DNA of 64,000 bases from CBDANZ01 sp965197865 (GCA_965197865.1 CBDANZ010000002.1:124001-188000), one strand, 5' to 3'. Shown: positions 8,173-18,030, counted from the stretch's first letter. A program made the numbers and translations. The notes: generated by a model from the letters alone, not told the origin.

Positions 8173-9601
8173 GGGGATGTCCCTCTAGCTGTTGAAATTT
8201 AAAGCGGCGGCTCCCTGCTGGTCGTGATAGACGGCCGGTGGGAAAACCTGGGGCTGAAGCCCCCAGAAAGGAGCCGCCATGAAGAAGTTTGGCACAGGCG
8301 TTCGTGGGCGCCAATCAGCATTGCCGGCACCACGGCACCTTCCATTGGTCGACATCCTGGTCGATGCACAGGCCGAGCTCCAAGAGCTGGTCGTCGCGTC
8401 GGGCCTGAAGGTCCTCGCGGCGATGTTGGAAGCGGATCGCGTGGCCGTGTGCGGTCCGCGGTATGCGCATCAGCCCGCGCGGCGGGCGTCTCGGGCGGGC
8501 CATGCGCCCAGCGAAGTCGTGCTGGGGGGCCGCAAGGTCGCCCTGCGTCGGCCGCGGGTGCGGCGCGACGGGCAGGAGGTCGCGCTGCCATCCGTCCAGG
8601 CCTTTACGAACACGGATCCGCTCACCCGGCGCGTGGTCGAACAGATGCTCATCGGCGTGGCCACGCGCCAGTATGGCCGGAGTCTAGAACCGCTGGGGGC
8701 CGACGTCCGCACGCGGGGCACAAGCAAGAGTGCCGTGAGTCGGCGGTTTGTGGCGCAGACGCAGGCGCAACTCGATGCGTGGCGGGCAACGCCGCTCGAC
8801 GACCTCGAGCTGGTGGCGCTACTGATCGATGGGGTCCACGTCGGCGGCCACTGCATCGTCGTGGCGCTGGGCCTCGATAAAACGGGCGCCAAACACCCGC
8901 TGGGCCTCTGGGAAGGGTCAGCGGAGAACACGACCGTGTGTCAGGGCTTGCTGACCAATCTGCAGAGCCGTGGGCTGCGGACCGACCGCAGTCTGCTCGT
9001 CATCCTCGATGGAGCGCAAGCGCTCCACACTGCGGTGATGCAGACCTTCGGCCCCGCAGCCCTGGTACAACGATGCCAGGTGCATAAACGGCGCAACGTG
9101 CTCGAGTATCTGCCCGAGGCCCAGCGTCCGTGGGTGAAGGCGACCCTCACGCGCGCCTATACGCACACCGACATCAAGGCGGCCCGGCGCTTGTTGCAGG
9201 ACTTGGCCCGGCGGGTGGACGTCGATTATCCGAGTGCAGCCGCCAGCATACGGGAAGGGCTCGACGAGACGCTCACCGTAGTCGAGTTGCCGCTCTCGGA
9301 GCGGCTCCGCCGATCGCTGGCGACGACCAACGCCGTCGAGAGCCTCCTGAGCCGGACACGCCACGTGAAGCGGAACGTGAAACGCTGGCGCGGGGGTACG
9401 ATGGTGCTCCGCTGGGTCGCTGCCGGTGTGCTGGAAGCGGCCAAAGGATTCCGGCGGGTGAAGGGGTGTAAGGACATGCCCGTGCTGGTCGCCGCGTTGC
9501 GAGCACGTGACGCTCAGCTGGGGCTCGATGAATCGTCGGGGATGGTTGCGTAGTCGTCACCCGAGCCGCCGCTGAATTTCAACAGCGGATGGGACAAGCC
9601 C
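8173..9601 (+). mobile_element. IS256-type element, copy 2 (1429 bp)
   Basis: Begins GGGGATGTCCC at 8173 and ends GGGACAAGCCC at 9601; opposite orientation to copy 1. The left flank GGACCGGC (8165-8172) belongs to copy 1's original insertion, the right flank CGCCGGCG (9602-9609) to its own. Together with copy 1 it forms the arms of a 723-bp inversion. Confidence 0.9.
8279..9553 (+). CDS. IS256-type transposase, copy 2
   Basis: Same 424-residue transposase as at 6069-7343, reading SVQAFTNTD and ATPLDD. All catalytic Asp/Asp/Glu blocks are present. The start is set by the ribosome site AAAGGAGCCGCC upstream of ATG 8279. Confidence 0.88.
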   Translation: MKKFGTGVRGRQSALPAPRHLPLVDILVDAQAELQELVVASGLKVLAAMLEADRVAVCGPRYAHQPARRASRAGHAPSEVVLGGRKVALRRPRVRRDGQEVALPSVQAFTNTDPLTRRVVEQMLIGVATRQYGRSLEPLGADVRTRGTSKSAVSRRFVAQTQAQLDAWRATPLDDLELVALLIDGVHVGGHCIVVALGLDKTGAKHPLGLWEGSAENTTVCQGLLTNLQSRGLRTDRSLLVILDGAQALHTAVMQTFGPAALVQRCQVHKRRNVLEYLPEAQRPWVKATLTRAYTHTDIKAARRLLQDLARRVDVDYPSAAASIREGLDETLTVVELPLSERLRRSLATTNAVESLLSRTRHVKRNVKRWRGGTMVLRWVAAGVLEAAKGFRRVKGCKDMPVLVAALRARDAQLGLDESSGMVA

Positions 9602-9831
9602 CGCCGGCGCTGAACACATATGACATGCGGTCGAATCTGACGCGTGTTGTGCGGTTTCTGAATGGCCTGATACCGCTATTCCCGAGTGATCTTGGTACTG
9701 ATTCCGACAACGATTGGACAGATGCAGCAGTGGTAGATGCTCACGCGTATACGGGCTACACCTACGATTATTATTTTGAACGATTTAGCCGTCGCGGTCT
9801 CGACAATGCGAATATTCGGATCCTAACAGTC
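9602..9831 (+). pseudogene. M4 metalloprotease, piece 2: start of catalytic domain
   Basis: In frame with piece 1 after removing the IS and one 8-bp duplication. Reads LNTYDMRSNLTRVVRFLNG, then VVDAHAYTGYTYDYYFERF, the conserved start of the M4 catalytic domain, and ends at NIRILTV where an IS1182-type element begins. The next piece continues VHPVQRQDVFDAP. Confidence 0.85.
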
Positions 9832-11316
9832 TGTGTTTAAACCCTGCGATTCACGCGGCGACGGGTAGCAGCTCAAAACAATGACGCGGCGACGACCCCG
9901 GCGATCGATCAACGAATCTTGGTTCATGGTTCCCCCAGAGAGCGCCGAGGCGCGCCCATACGGCGATGAAGACAGCCAAGACGCCTGCGGCGCGGCCCTG
10001 CAAGCGCCGTGGCGTGCCGATGCCGAGGCACTGGCGCATCGCGAGCCCCAAGTTGAAGCCGCCGCCATGAATCAGTAGACGCTTCAAGATGTTGTCGTGT
10101 CCCCGCAAGTGCGTGCGTCGCATCCCGCCGGTCTCATAGAGGTGGGCAAACGATCGCTCGGCGAGTTCCGCCCGTCGCCGCCGCAAGCGTCGCCCGCGGG
10201 CGCCCCGGAGACGGCGGCGATTCCCATGGACGGGCGCGTACGCATCCGGCGCGTCGGACCAATCGCGCCGGCCACGGTCGGGTTCCGAAATGTACGACCG
10301 CAGACCCACCGCAGCCAGGTCTACCATCGTCTCGTTGCTGTGATAGCCCTTGTCCGCGACGATGTCCTCCAACCTCCCGCGCGCGTCGGTCGTCGCGTGC
10401 GCGGCTTCCACCTGTTCGGCCGCCGTGATCGCCGTCGTGACAAGCGTCCTCGTGTCGCCCTGATCGGCGCCCTGCACCGTCACCGCGACCAACGCGCCGC
10501 TCTCCAGATCGATCGCATGCTCGGCTTTGTGCGCCAAGTGCGTCTGGCCGTCTTTCATTTTCGCGACCTTCGCATCAGGATCGCTGGGGCTGGTCCACTC
10601 GCTGTTCGAGGTTTTCTTCTTCCGCGTGCGATCAAACCGCGCCAAGACTTCGCGCGTCGGCGTCTTGATCCCCGAGGCGGCGGCGAGGCGGGTCAGATAC
10701 GCCTGGTAGGCTTCCCCCGTGTCCCGGCGCACGATACTCCGCATGGCGGCGTTGGCCTCCAACGTCGTCGCGTCGATCGCGATCGTCCGGCCCTTCAACA
10801 GGCCGGCGGCCGCCAGGCGCTGCTGGACCCACGTGAACACCGCCCGGTGCGTCTCCACATCGATCACGCGGCGGGTGCGCGAAATCGTCGAGTGATCCGG
10901 GGCCGCCTCCTCCAGCCCGAGTCGCAGGAAGCTCCGCACCGCCAGCGAGTCCGCCGCACGCCATGCGATGCCGCGCTCCGAATCGATGCCTTCGAAGTAC
11001 CCAACCAGCAACAAGCGGAAGTAGCGACCGGGCGCCAGACTCGGGCGGCCCAACACCGGCGCGTAGAAGGATCGACAGGCGTCTTCCACGAAGGTGTCGA
11101 AGCCGTCGGCATCCAGCAACGCATTCAAGCGCGTGTAGAACGGATGCCCAGGCGAGACCGGCAGATCCGACGCGGCAATCCACAACGGAGGTTGTTCGGG
11201 GTCGCGGGTGCCCATGGCCATGCGCCACAGTGTAAGGAGCGGGATCGATCCTGTCGATCCCCTCGCCAATAACAAGGGGCTGCTCGATCGACTTTCACCA
11301 CGGGCTGCTAAGCCTC
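9832..11316 (-). mobile_element. IS1182-family element
   Basis: Boundaries are set by continuity of the M4 gene: ...ACAGTC at 9831 joins GTGCATCCG at 11317 in frame. The ends (TGTGTTTAAACCC; GGGCTGCTAAGCCTC) show weak inverted similarity. No clear target duplication is visible. Confidence 0.7.
9851..11221 (-). CDS. IS1182-family transposase
   Basis: ATG at 11221 (a second ATG at 11215) gives about 456 residues. The N-terminal DUF772-type domain reads GHPFYTRLNALLDADGF and FRLLLVGYFEGIDSERGIAWR. Catalytic blocks are TIAIDATTLEANAAM (Asp) and DIVADKGYHSNE (Asp), with a C-terminal TGGMRRTHLRGHDNILKRLL region. The frame is open further upstream to 11356, but the family start is near MGTRDPEQPP. 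Intact by sequence. Confidence 0.85.
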   Translation of the reverse strand: MAMGTRDPEQPPLWIAASDLPVSPGHPFYTRLNALLDADGFDTFVEDACRSFYAPVLGRPSLAPGRYFRLLLVGYFEGIDSERGIAWRAADSLAVRSFLRLGLEEAAPDHSTISRTRRVIDVETHRAVFTWVQQRLAAAGLLKGRTIAIDATTLEANAAMRSIVRRDTGEAYQAYLTRLAAASGIKTPTREVLARFDRTRKKKTSNSEWTSPSDPDAKVAKMKDGQTHLAHKAEHAIDLESGALVAVTVQGADQGDTRTLVTTAITAAEQVEAAHATTDARGRLEDIVADKGYHSNETMVDLAAVGLRSYISEPDRGRRDWSDAPDAYAPVHGNRRRLRGARGRRLRRRRAELAERSFAHLYETGGMRRTHLRGHDNILKRLLIHGGGFNLGLAMRQCLGIGTPRRLQGRAAGVLAVFIAVWARLGALWGNHEPRFVDRSPGSSPRHCFELLPVAA

Positions 11317-11499
11317 GTGCATCCGGTACAAAGGCAGGACGTCTTCGACGCTCCACTGGATGTGCTTTTCAGTTTCTACCTAAACGCCTTCTATTCGCAT
11401 CGATCTGGAGTGATGGTCTATGGCGAAGGTCTGCCCAGCGGCGTGTACTTCGCGGGTCAACACTGGAATTACCTTTCTGGGGGAGTGAGTGCTAGTCTC
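11317..11499 (+). pseudogene. M4 metalloprotease, piece 3
   Basis: Reads VHPVQRQDVFDAPLDVLF, then NAFYSHRSGVMVYGEGLPSG, the region of the M4 domain just ahead of the HExxH helix. Stops in frame at the left end of the next IS (VSASL). It joins piece 4 (TNGIDSSGALDIVAHELTH) without loss of frame. Confidence 0.85.
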
Positions 11500-12864
11500 A
11501 GTTGAAATTCGGGGGGCGACCCCGTATAGGAATGAGCGTTCCGCCAAGAACGGCACATTCCAGGAGGTCACCACCCAGGGCGCGCAAAGTACGACAGATG
11601 CGAGGAAAAGGAAGCCACATCGGCCTGGTGCCGGTACCGTCGATGGCGGCCCCGGACCTGGACACGCGCATTGCGTTGATCCAGGCGCTGATTCCGGTGG
11701 CGCTCGAGAAGGTGCACGTCGAGTGGCAGGCCGATGTGGAGCGGCTCGCTGGCGAGCGGTATGTGCGGGAGGGCCGGCGGCTGGGCCGCGTGCGCTGAAC
11801 GGCGCAACGGGGGTCGATTTACTTGGCCGATCAGAAGATTCCGCTCGCGGTGCCGCGGGTGCGCGATCGCCTGCGGAACCAGGAGGTGCCGCTGCCCACC
11901 TACGAGCGGTTGCAGGCACCGCGCACCCGCGACGCCGGGCTGCTGCACAAGGTCCTCGGCGGCTTGTCCACCCGAGAATACGAGCGGTGCGCGGAGGCGG
12001 TCCCGGAGGCCTTCGGCTTGAGCGCCTCGACGGTGTCGCGTCGCTTCAAGCGGGCCAGTGCGCGAAAGCTGCAGGAACGGCTGGAACGGCGCCTCGACCG
12101 CGACGACGTGGTCGCCCTGCTCCTCGACGGCAAGACGTTTGCGGAGGATGAGAGGGTCGCGGCCGTCGGCATCACGATCACCGGGGAGAAAGTGCTCCTC
12201 GGGTTCGTGCAAACGGCCACCGAGAATCGGAAGGTCTGTGCGGCATTCCTCCGCGAGCTCGTGGACCGCGGGCTGCGCACGGACCTCGGCCTCCTCGTCG
12301 TGACCGACGGCGCCAAAGGGTTGCACGCGGCGGTCCGCGAGGTGTTCGGGACGGCGGCCCGGCTGCAGCGCTGTCAGTGGCATAAGCGCGAGAATGTCCT
12401 GGCCTATCTTCCGGAGCGTCACCGGCCGACCCTGCGCCGGAAGCTGCAGGCGGCGTATGAGCAGCCGACGTACGAGGCCGCCAAGCGCGCGCTGGGAAAG
12501 GTCCGCGCCGAACGGGTCCTTCTCAATGCCTCCGCAGTGGCGAGCTTGGACGAGGGCCTGGAGGAGACGCTCACCCTTCATCACCTCGGCGTCTTTCGCG
12601 AGCTGGGCACGAGCTTGAAAACGACCAGTGCGCTCGAGTCGATCCACGCCCGTGTCGAGAGCCGCATCGCCAAGGTCGATCACTGGAAGAACAGCGAGCA
12701 GAAGCAGCGCTGGTTGGCCACCGCATTGCTCGATCTCGAGCCGCGGCTGCACCGCATCAAGAACTTCCGAGCGCTGCCCTTGCTGCGTGTCGCATTCACG
12801 CGACAGATCGAAGGAATGAAGAAGTCGGCGGCGTAAACCAGAGGGTCGTCACAGAATGTCAACT
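11500..12864 (+). mobile_element. Second IS256-type element (different from copies 1-3)
   Basis: The terminal repeats AGTTGAAATTC (11500) and GAATGTCAACT (ending 12864) share an AGTTGAxATTC core and a further CGACCC block. About 1365 bp. The M4 frame is continuous across its two ends, yet no 8-bp duplication is visible, so the exact ends may be a few bases off. Confidence 0.75.
11598..12836 (+). pseudogene. IS256-type transposase with in-frame TGA
   Basis: The ATG 11598 frame runs MRGKGSHIGLVPVPSMAAP ... REGRRLGRVR and meets TGA at 11796-11798, then continues in the same frame TAQRGSIYLADQKIPLAVPR to the stop at 12836. Relatives usually have Trp or another residue at this spot, so this is a point nonsense mutation (TGG to TGA is likely). 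The catalytic blocks VALLLDGKTF, LVVTDGAKGLH, RCQWHKREN and TTSALESIHARV are intact downstream. A shorter product from a start near 11820 would lack the N-terminal DNA-binding region. Confidence 0.75.
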
Positions 12865-13478
12865 ACGAATGGCATTGACTCTTCTGGGGCGCTTGACATT
12901 GTTGCTCATGAATTAACCCACGGTGTCACGAGGTTTACATCGAATCTTGAGTACCTGAACGAATCGGGAGCGCTAAACGAGGCCTTTTCCGACATGATGG
13001 GTGCCAGCGTCGAATTCTTCTTCCAGCCAGCCGGAAGTGGTCGCCTACAGGCGGACTACCTTGTCGGGGAAGATGTCGTTACTGCCGCGGTCGGCGGAGC
13101 TCGTGACGGCTTTCGCTCAATGGAAAATCCGGCGCTCTTCGGGGACCCCGATCACTACAGCAAACGCGTAATCTTACCGCCGGAGGCAGATAACGGCGGC
13201 GTCCACACCAACTCCGGCATTCCCAATCAGGCCTTTTACTTGGCTATCGAAGGCGGCACGAACCGGACATCTGGGATCCAGGTGCAGGGTGTCGGGGGGT
13301 CGAACCGAGAGCAGATCGAAAAGGTGTTCTATCGAGCGTTTGCGCAACTCATGCCATCTTTTGCGAATTTTGCTCTAGCGCGGGTGATCACGCTTCAGGC
13401 GCCCAGGATCTCTACGGTGTGAACAGCGCGCCGTATCGCGCCGTTCGTGATGCGTGGGCTGCTGTGGGCGTCAACTAG
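12865..13478 (+). pseudogene. M4 metalloprotease, piece 4: zinc site and C-terminus, with frameshift
   Basis: Carries the zinc-binding helix IVAHELTHGV (HExxH), the third-ligand block SGALNEAFSDMMG, and the His block NGGVHTNSGIPNQAFYLA, so the active site is conserved. Near 13397 the frame slips. The plus-one frame reads AQDLYGVNSAPYRAVRDAWAAVGVN to a stop at 13476-13478, the expected family ending, whereas the unshifted frame stops at 13420-13422. The gene is therefore broken by three IS insertions, one inversion and one indel. Confidence 0.85.
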
Positions 13479-13520
13479 GTCGGGGAATGCGATCTTCGAT
13501 CGACCAGAAGGAGTGACGAC

Positions 13521-14300
<780 letters not shown>

Positions 14301-14661
14301 TTGACCTTCTCTGCGTCAACGCATCTCACTACCGCGGGCAAGGGCTGTTTCGATTCCACAAGTCTCCGCGTCGGGCACGGTGCCCGCTACCACCGAAAAA
14401 GGACGCTGGCACCACCACGCTGACCAACGCCAGAGCAGGATTAGAAACCGGTTCTCCGGCGGTTCTTGGAAGTATGGAGATCAGCAGGTCGCTCGTCGGC
14501 AAGCCCTACCGTGTGTCGAGCGCACGGGTCTACAGACACTGGCGGGCGCTACCGCGAGCCGACTCCGGCGAACATTACTGCGAGAACTGCTGCACAATAT
14601 GGACGCCTGACGGGGCGATCCGGAACATCCCTGAGGGACCCACAACACGGCGTTAGCCTAC
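14301..14661. other. Stretch without a recognisable gene
   Basis: Small open frames are present but none shows a known motif or a convincing ribosome site. Flanked by gene debris. Confidence 0.4.
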
Positions 14662-14736
14662 GAATCGGCCGCCACACAGGTGATCCTCGTCCAGAACTGG
14701 TTCGAGAAACTCAGACAGCGCGTGCCGACGAACTGA
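14662..14736 (+). pseudogene. PD40/kinase-type protein, C-terminal scrap (copy 1)
   Basis: Reads ESAATQVILVQNWFEKLRQRVPTN-stop (split here as two blocks: ESAATQVILVQ and NWFEKLRQRVPTN). This is the characteristic last segment of acidobacterial proteins with PD40/TolB-like propellers, often fused to Ser/Thr kinases. Nothing upstream continues the domain. Two similar scraps lie at 15022 and 27124. Confidence 0.55.
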
Positions 14737-14973
14737 CCCGCCGCCCGAGTCGGTCGAGGGAATCACGAGGGGGTCACACCTGGAAACCCAAACGACCTTT
14801 TCATCGAGGGAAGCAACCTGACGGCCACAAAGGCTCGCCTTCTATTGATGGCATGCCTCATGAAGTTCGGCAGCCTGCCGGTACCATTGGACCCCGAGCG
14901 TCCGACCGAGCCGGAGCTCGATGCGATCCGGGCGAGTATCGCGTCGTATCAAACGGTTTTCGATTCGCACTGA
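14737..14973 (+). pseudogene. L-asparaginase-like C-terminal fragment
   Basis: An open frame to the TGA at 14971 reads NHEGVTPGNPNDLF, then SNLTATKARLLLMACLMKFG and PTEPELDAIRASIASYQTVF. The N-L-x-x-x-K-A-R-x-L-L-M block is typical of the small C-terminal domain of type I/II asparaginases. The large N-terminal domain with the catalytic threonines is absent. There is no start signal; it follows directly after the PD40 scrap, pointing to a deletion junction. Confidence 0.5.
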
Positions 14974-15021
14974 GCAGAGAACTCTTGACGCTGTGGTGCG
15001 CCCTGGTGGATAACAGGTCCT

Positions 15022-15069
15022 GATGATCACAGGTTCGAGGAACTCAGACAGCGCGTGCCGCTGAACTGA
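15022..15069 (+). pseudogene. PD40/kinase-type protein, C-terminal scrap (copy 2)
   Basis: Reads DDHRFEELRQRVPLN-stop, the same terminal motif as the scraps at 14662 and 27124. Only 15 codons remain. Confidence 0.45.
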
Positions 15070-15125
15070 CCCATGTGTCTCTCCCCCCCCCTCGAGCCCG
15101 ATCGCCCAATGTCCAGGAGGCTGCG

Positions 15126-16423
15126 ATGCACCGACTCACGATGAGATTGTCCCCGGCCGCCCTCGCCGGCGCCCTGCTGTTGACCGGTTTGCCCCTTGTG
15201 TCGGCCTGCTCCGCACCGGAGACCGAACAGGCTCCGGCACTGACGAACGTCACGGTATTCGAAGGTGCGCGGGTCCTCGTGGGCGATGGGGATGTCATCG
15301 AGAACGCCATCCTGGTAGTCGACGACGACCGTCTTGTGGCGATCGGCGGTGCCGGGTCCGTCGAGGTTCCGGCGGGTGCGGCCCGCGTGGACCTGAGCGG
15401 TCGGACCGTCATGCCGGCAATTATCGATACCCACGTGCATCTCAGAGAAACCCGTGACGAGCTGGTCGAGGACCTGCAGCGGAAGGCGTACTACGGCGTC
15501 GGCGTCGTGCTGAGCCTGGGGCGGGGCTCCAGCGACATGGCATTTCAGGTGCGCGATGAGGTGATTCCGAACGCGGCCCGATATCGCCCTATCGGACGGT
15601 CGGCCGCGGTATCACGGCACCGGAACCGGGCCGCACCGAGATCCCATTCTGGATCTCGACCGAGGAGGAGGCCAGAACGGCGGTGCAGGAGCTGGCGCCC
15701 CGGAACGTCGACATGGTCAAGATCTGGGTCGACGACCGCAACGGCCAGTTCGAAAAGCTGACACCGGAGCTCTACGGCGCGGTCATCGACGAGGCGCACC
15801 AGCAGGGGCTACGCGTGACGGCCCACGTCTACACGCTCGAGGACGCCAAAGGACTGCTGCGCGCCGGCCTCGATGCCTTCGCGCACGGCATCCGCGACAT
15901 GGATGTCGACGACGAAGTGGTCGAGCTGTTCGCAGAGCGCCCGACCGTCGTTCTCGTCCCGAACCTGCCCAATCCCGGGGTCGCCACCGACCTCAGCTGG
16001 CTGAGCGGCACGATCCCTCCGGACGAGCTCCAGCAGATGCAGGAACGATCGGTCGACCGCCCGGCCGCGCAGGAGGCGTTCGGCATCCAGGCCCGTAACT
16101 TGGCGCGCCTGAGCGCCGAAGGTGTGACCATCGGCTTCGGCACAGACGGCGGCGCCGGCTGGAGCCCGCATGCCGAGATGGAGGATATGGTGCGGGCGGG
16201 GATGACACCGGCCGACGTCATCGTGGCAGCGACCCGCAACTCGGCCGACCTGCTCGCGCTCGACGATCTGGGCACCCTGGAGGCCGGCAAGAGCGCCGAC
16301 TTTGTCGTGCTCGAGGCAAACCCGCTGGACGACATCACCAACACACGACGTATCGTTGACGTGTATCTGCGCGGCACGGCGGTCGCCCGCGCCGCCCTGA
16401 GCGCGTCATGGGTTGGTCAGTAG
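15126..16423 (+). pseudogene. Amidohydrolase-family lipoprotein with one frameshift
   Basis: ATG 15126 with AGGAGG at 15115-15120. Lipoprotein signal ending LPLVSAC. The metal-binding strand DTHVHLRE follows at about residue 104. Near 15595 the frame changes; the continuation (GRGITAPEPGRTEIPFW ... FAHGIRDMDVDDEV ... VTIGFGTDGGAGWSPH ... LEAGKSADFVVLEANPLDD) carries the remaining His/Asp ligands of an imidazolonepropionase-like hydrolase. One indel separates two otherwise well-kept halves, so it is a recent pseudogene or a sequence error. Substrate unknown. Confidence 0.75.
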
Positions 16424-16759
16424 GCGCTCCCGGCTGCGCCGAAAATGACGTGGGTTCACTGGGTCCTATACAACATCCCCCCGACTGCATCTGGCCTGGC
16501 GGCCGGCGAGACCCCCAACACGCTTCCTCGCGGCGCGCTAGAGGGCCTGAATGACTGGGGGCGAACTGGCTACAGGGGCCCATGTCCCCCAGTTGGGCGA
16601 CATCGGTACTTCCACAAGCTGTACGCTCTCGACGTGGAACTTCCGGTTCCGGATCTAGCCCGTCCGACCAAAGCTGAGTTACTGAAGGCGATGGAGGGGC
16701 ATGTCATCGCGTCTGCAGAATTGGTAGGCACTTACAAGAAGCAAGAAGTAATGAGGTGA
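16424..16759 (+). pseudogene. PEBP (YbhB/YbcL, Raf-kinase-inhibitor-like) C-terminal fragment
   Basis: Starts in frame right after the amidohydrolase stop as ALPAAPKMTWVHWVLYNIPP and continues DWGRTGYRGPCPPVGRHRY and FHKLYALDVELPVPDLARPT, the ligand-binding signature of the PEBP family. The first third of the family is missing. An internal ATG at 16445 could start a stub, but the D-P-D-A-P motif is gone. Confidence 0.7.
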
Positions 16760-16774
16760 GTAAGAAGGAGAGGC

Positions 16775-16990
16775 ATGTCGCTGTCGCGCGGCACCCGCCT
16801 AGGCTCCCATGAGATTGGCGCGCCCCTCGGTGTGGGCGGCATGGGTGAGGGGATCTTCACGTATTCTGACCAAGTCTGGGACACAACGGAATCGAGGTTT
16901 GCGGAAATCGAGCGAGATGTGCGTGGGCTCATAGACGATTACGTCAGGCTGTGTGAAAGTGATGCCGCATCTCGCGGTCCCGCGGTCTAA
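16775..16990 (+). pseudogene. Ser/Thr protein kinase N-terminal stub fused to unrelated sequence
   Basis: ATG 16775 with AAGGAGAGG upstream. The first 26 residues, MSLSRGTRLGSHEIGAPLGV and GGMGEG, are the start and glycine-rich loop of an acidobacterial protein kinase. The sequence then changes to IFTYSDQVWDTTESRFAE with no kinase features and stops at 16990. It is a deletion fusion, 71 residues, and lacks the catalytic core. Confidence 0.6.
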
Positions 16991-17091
16991 CCTCCAAAAT
17001 GGAACCGACGCACCGACGGTCGTGTACCACCATGTCGCTGCGGTGCGCGGCTCATTTGGACCGTTAGGCTGGCGGGCTGCGGAGGGCTGTC

Positions 17092-17607
17092 ATGACTAGG
17101 AGGATCCTCATTCTTGCTGCTGCCGGGGCGCTCCTGATGCCAGTCGCGTCCAAGGCTCAGAGACTTGAGACGGTCGAGTACTTCGCTGATTCGATAATCG
17201 AAAAGGGTGATCAGTACATCCGTCTACTGGGAGGCTCGTCCTGGGTTCTGTCCACGTTTTCAACAGCACTCGTTACGGACGACGTCATCATCGTATTCAG
17301 GGATGTCAACTATGAGGGCCGCAAGTTGCGGATGGCGGTCGCGTACCTTGATGGCGATGAGATTTCAGTTCGCCACGTTCGCGGCCCCTACACGAAATCG
17401 ACCGGATACCTGACAATCGTCGTTGAAGCTCTTGGAAAGGGAGCCATCCTCAGACTTGCGGACGGCTCGCTGTTGTCCGTGCCGGACTACGACCGCTTTG
17501 ACACGGGTTGGTGGTTGCCGCCGTACAGCGCCCTGATCACATCGAATCGGCTTTATCTGTACAACCTCAAGGAAGGAAAGAGAGTGTGGATCAGTCCACT
17601 GAAGTAG
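17092..17607 (+). CDS. Hypothetical secreted protein
   Basis: ATG 17092 with GGAGGG at 17081-17086. 171 residues with a signal peptide (RRILILAAAGALLMPVASKAQ). The mature part has no motif I recognise; it contains YIRLLGGSSWVLSTFSTAL and a C-terminal LYLYNLKEGKRVWISPLK. It may be periplasmic or surface exposed. It appears intact, unlike most neighbours. Confidence 0.55.
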   Translation: MTRRILILAAAGALLMPVASKAQRLETVEYFADSIIEKGDQYIRLLGGSSWVLSTFSTALVTDDVIIVFRDVNYEGRKLRMAVAYLDGDEISVRHVRGPYTKSTGYLTIVVEALGKGAILRLADGSLLSVPDYDRFDTGWWLPPYSALITSNRLYLYNLKEGKRVWISPLK

Positions 17608-17716
17608 CCGCCTAACACGCGATGGACGCGACGCCGCTGAGTGCGATCCCGAGCGGCGCGGCTGAAGCTCACACATCAGCGACCCGCCGCCATGACGCTC
17701 AACGAACAGCAGGACC

Positions 17717-17836
17717 ATTGCCGAAGGGTACTACTTCGTGATGGGCGACCACCGGAACAATAGTTCCGACACCCGCCACTGGGGCTACGTGCCGAGGAAG
17801 TACATCATTGGGCGGGTCGTTCAGACCCGGTCGTAA
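17717..17836 (+). pseudogene. lepB: Signal peptidase I C-terminal remnant
   Basis: Reads IAEGYYFVMGDHRNNSSDTR and HWGYVPRKYIIGRVVQTRS-stop. The box GDHRNNSSDSRxWG is the conserved box E of type I signal peptidases. The catalytic Ser/Lys boxes and the membrane anchor are missing. There is no start signal. Confidence 0.7.
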
Positions 17837-18004
17837 CAATTCGTAGCCCGAGACTGACAATCTGGCGGTCTAACCCGCGGCTGCACCCGAGGAGGTGGGC
17901 ACTCCCGCGTGCCGAGCGGACACTCAGGTCCCGTCGGCGGAACTGAGCGAGGCGTCTCCTCTCGTCGGTTACCAGTCCCGCGTGCCACACCCGGCCTTCC
18001 TCGG

Positions 18005-18030
18005 TCCCAAGAAACACTTGTTTCTTGGGA
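18005..18030. repeat. Perfect 12-bp inverted repeat TCCCAAGAAACA-CT-TGTTTCTTGGGA
   Basis: The two arms match exactly around a 2-bp centre, within a gene-free stretch (17837-18085). A diverged version (TCCCAAGAAACA then TGTTTTCCGG) occurs near 27312, after a PD40 scrap. It could be an operator, a terminator stem without a T-run, or part of a dispersed element. Confidence 0.55.

Noticed and set aside
10097..11272. A 391-residue plus-strand frame in the IS1182
   Set aside because: Antisense shadow of the transposase; high GC produces long empty frames.
11796..11798. Selenocysteine or other recoding at in-frame TGA codons
   Set aside because: The sites fall in a transposase and gene debris, without a consistent downstream structure; plain nonsense mutation is simpler.
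14474..14656. 60-residue frame with several Cys (HYCENCCTIW)
   Set aside because: No ribosome site, no homology recognised, and it lies in a debris stretch; the Cys codons are not followed by a terminator or a gene.
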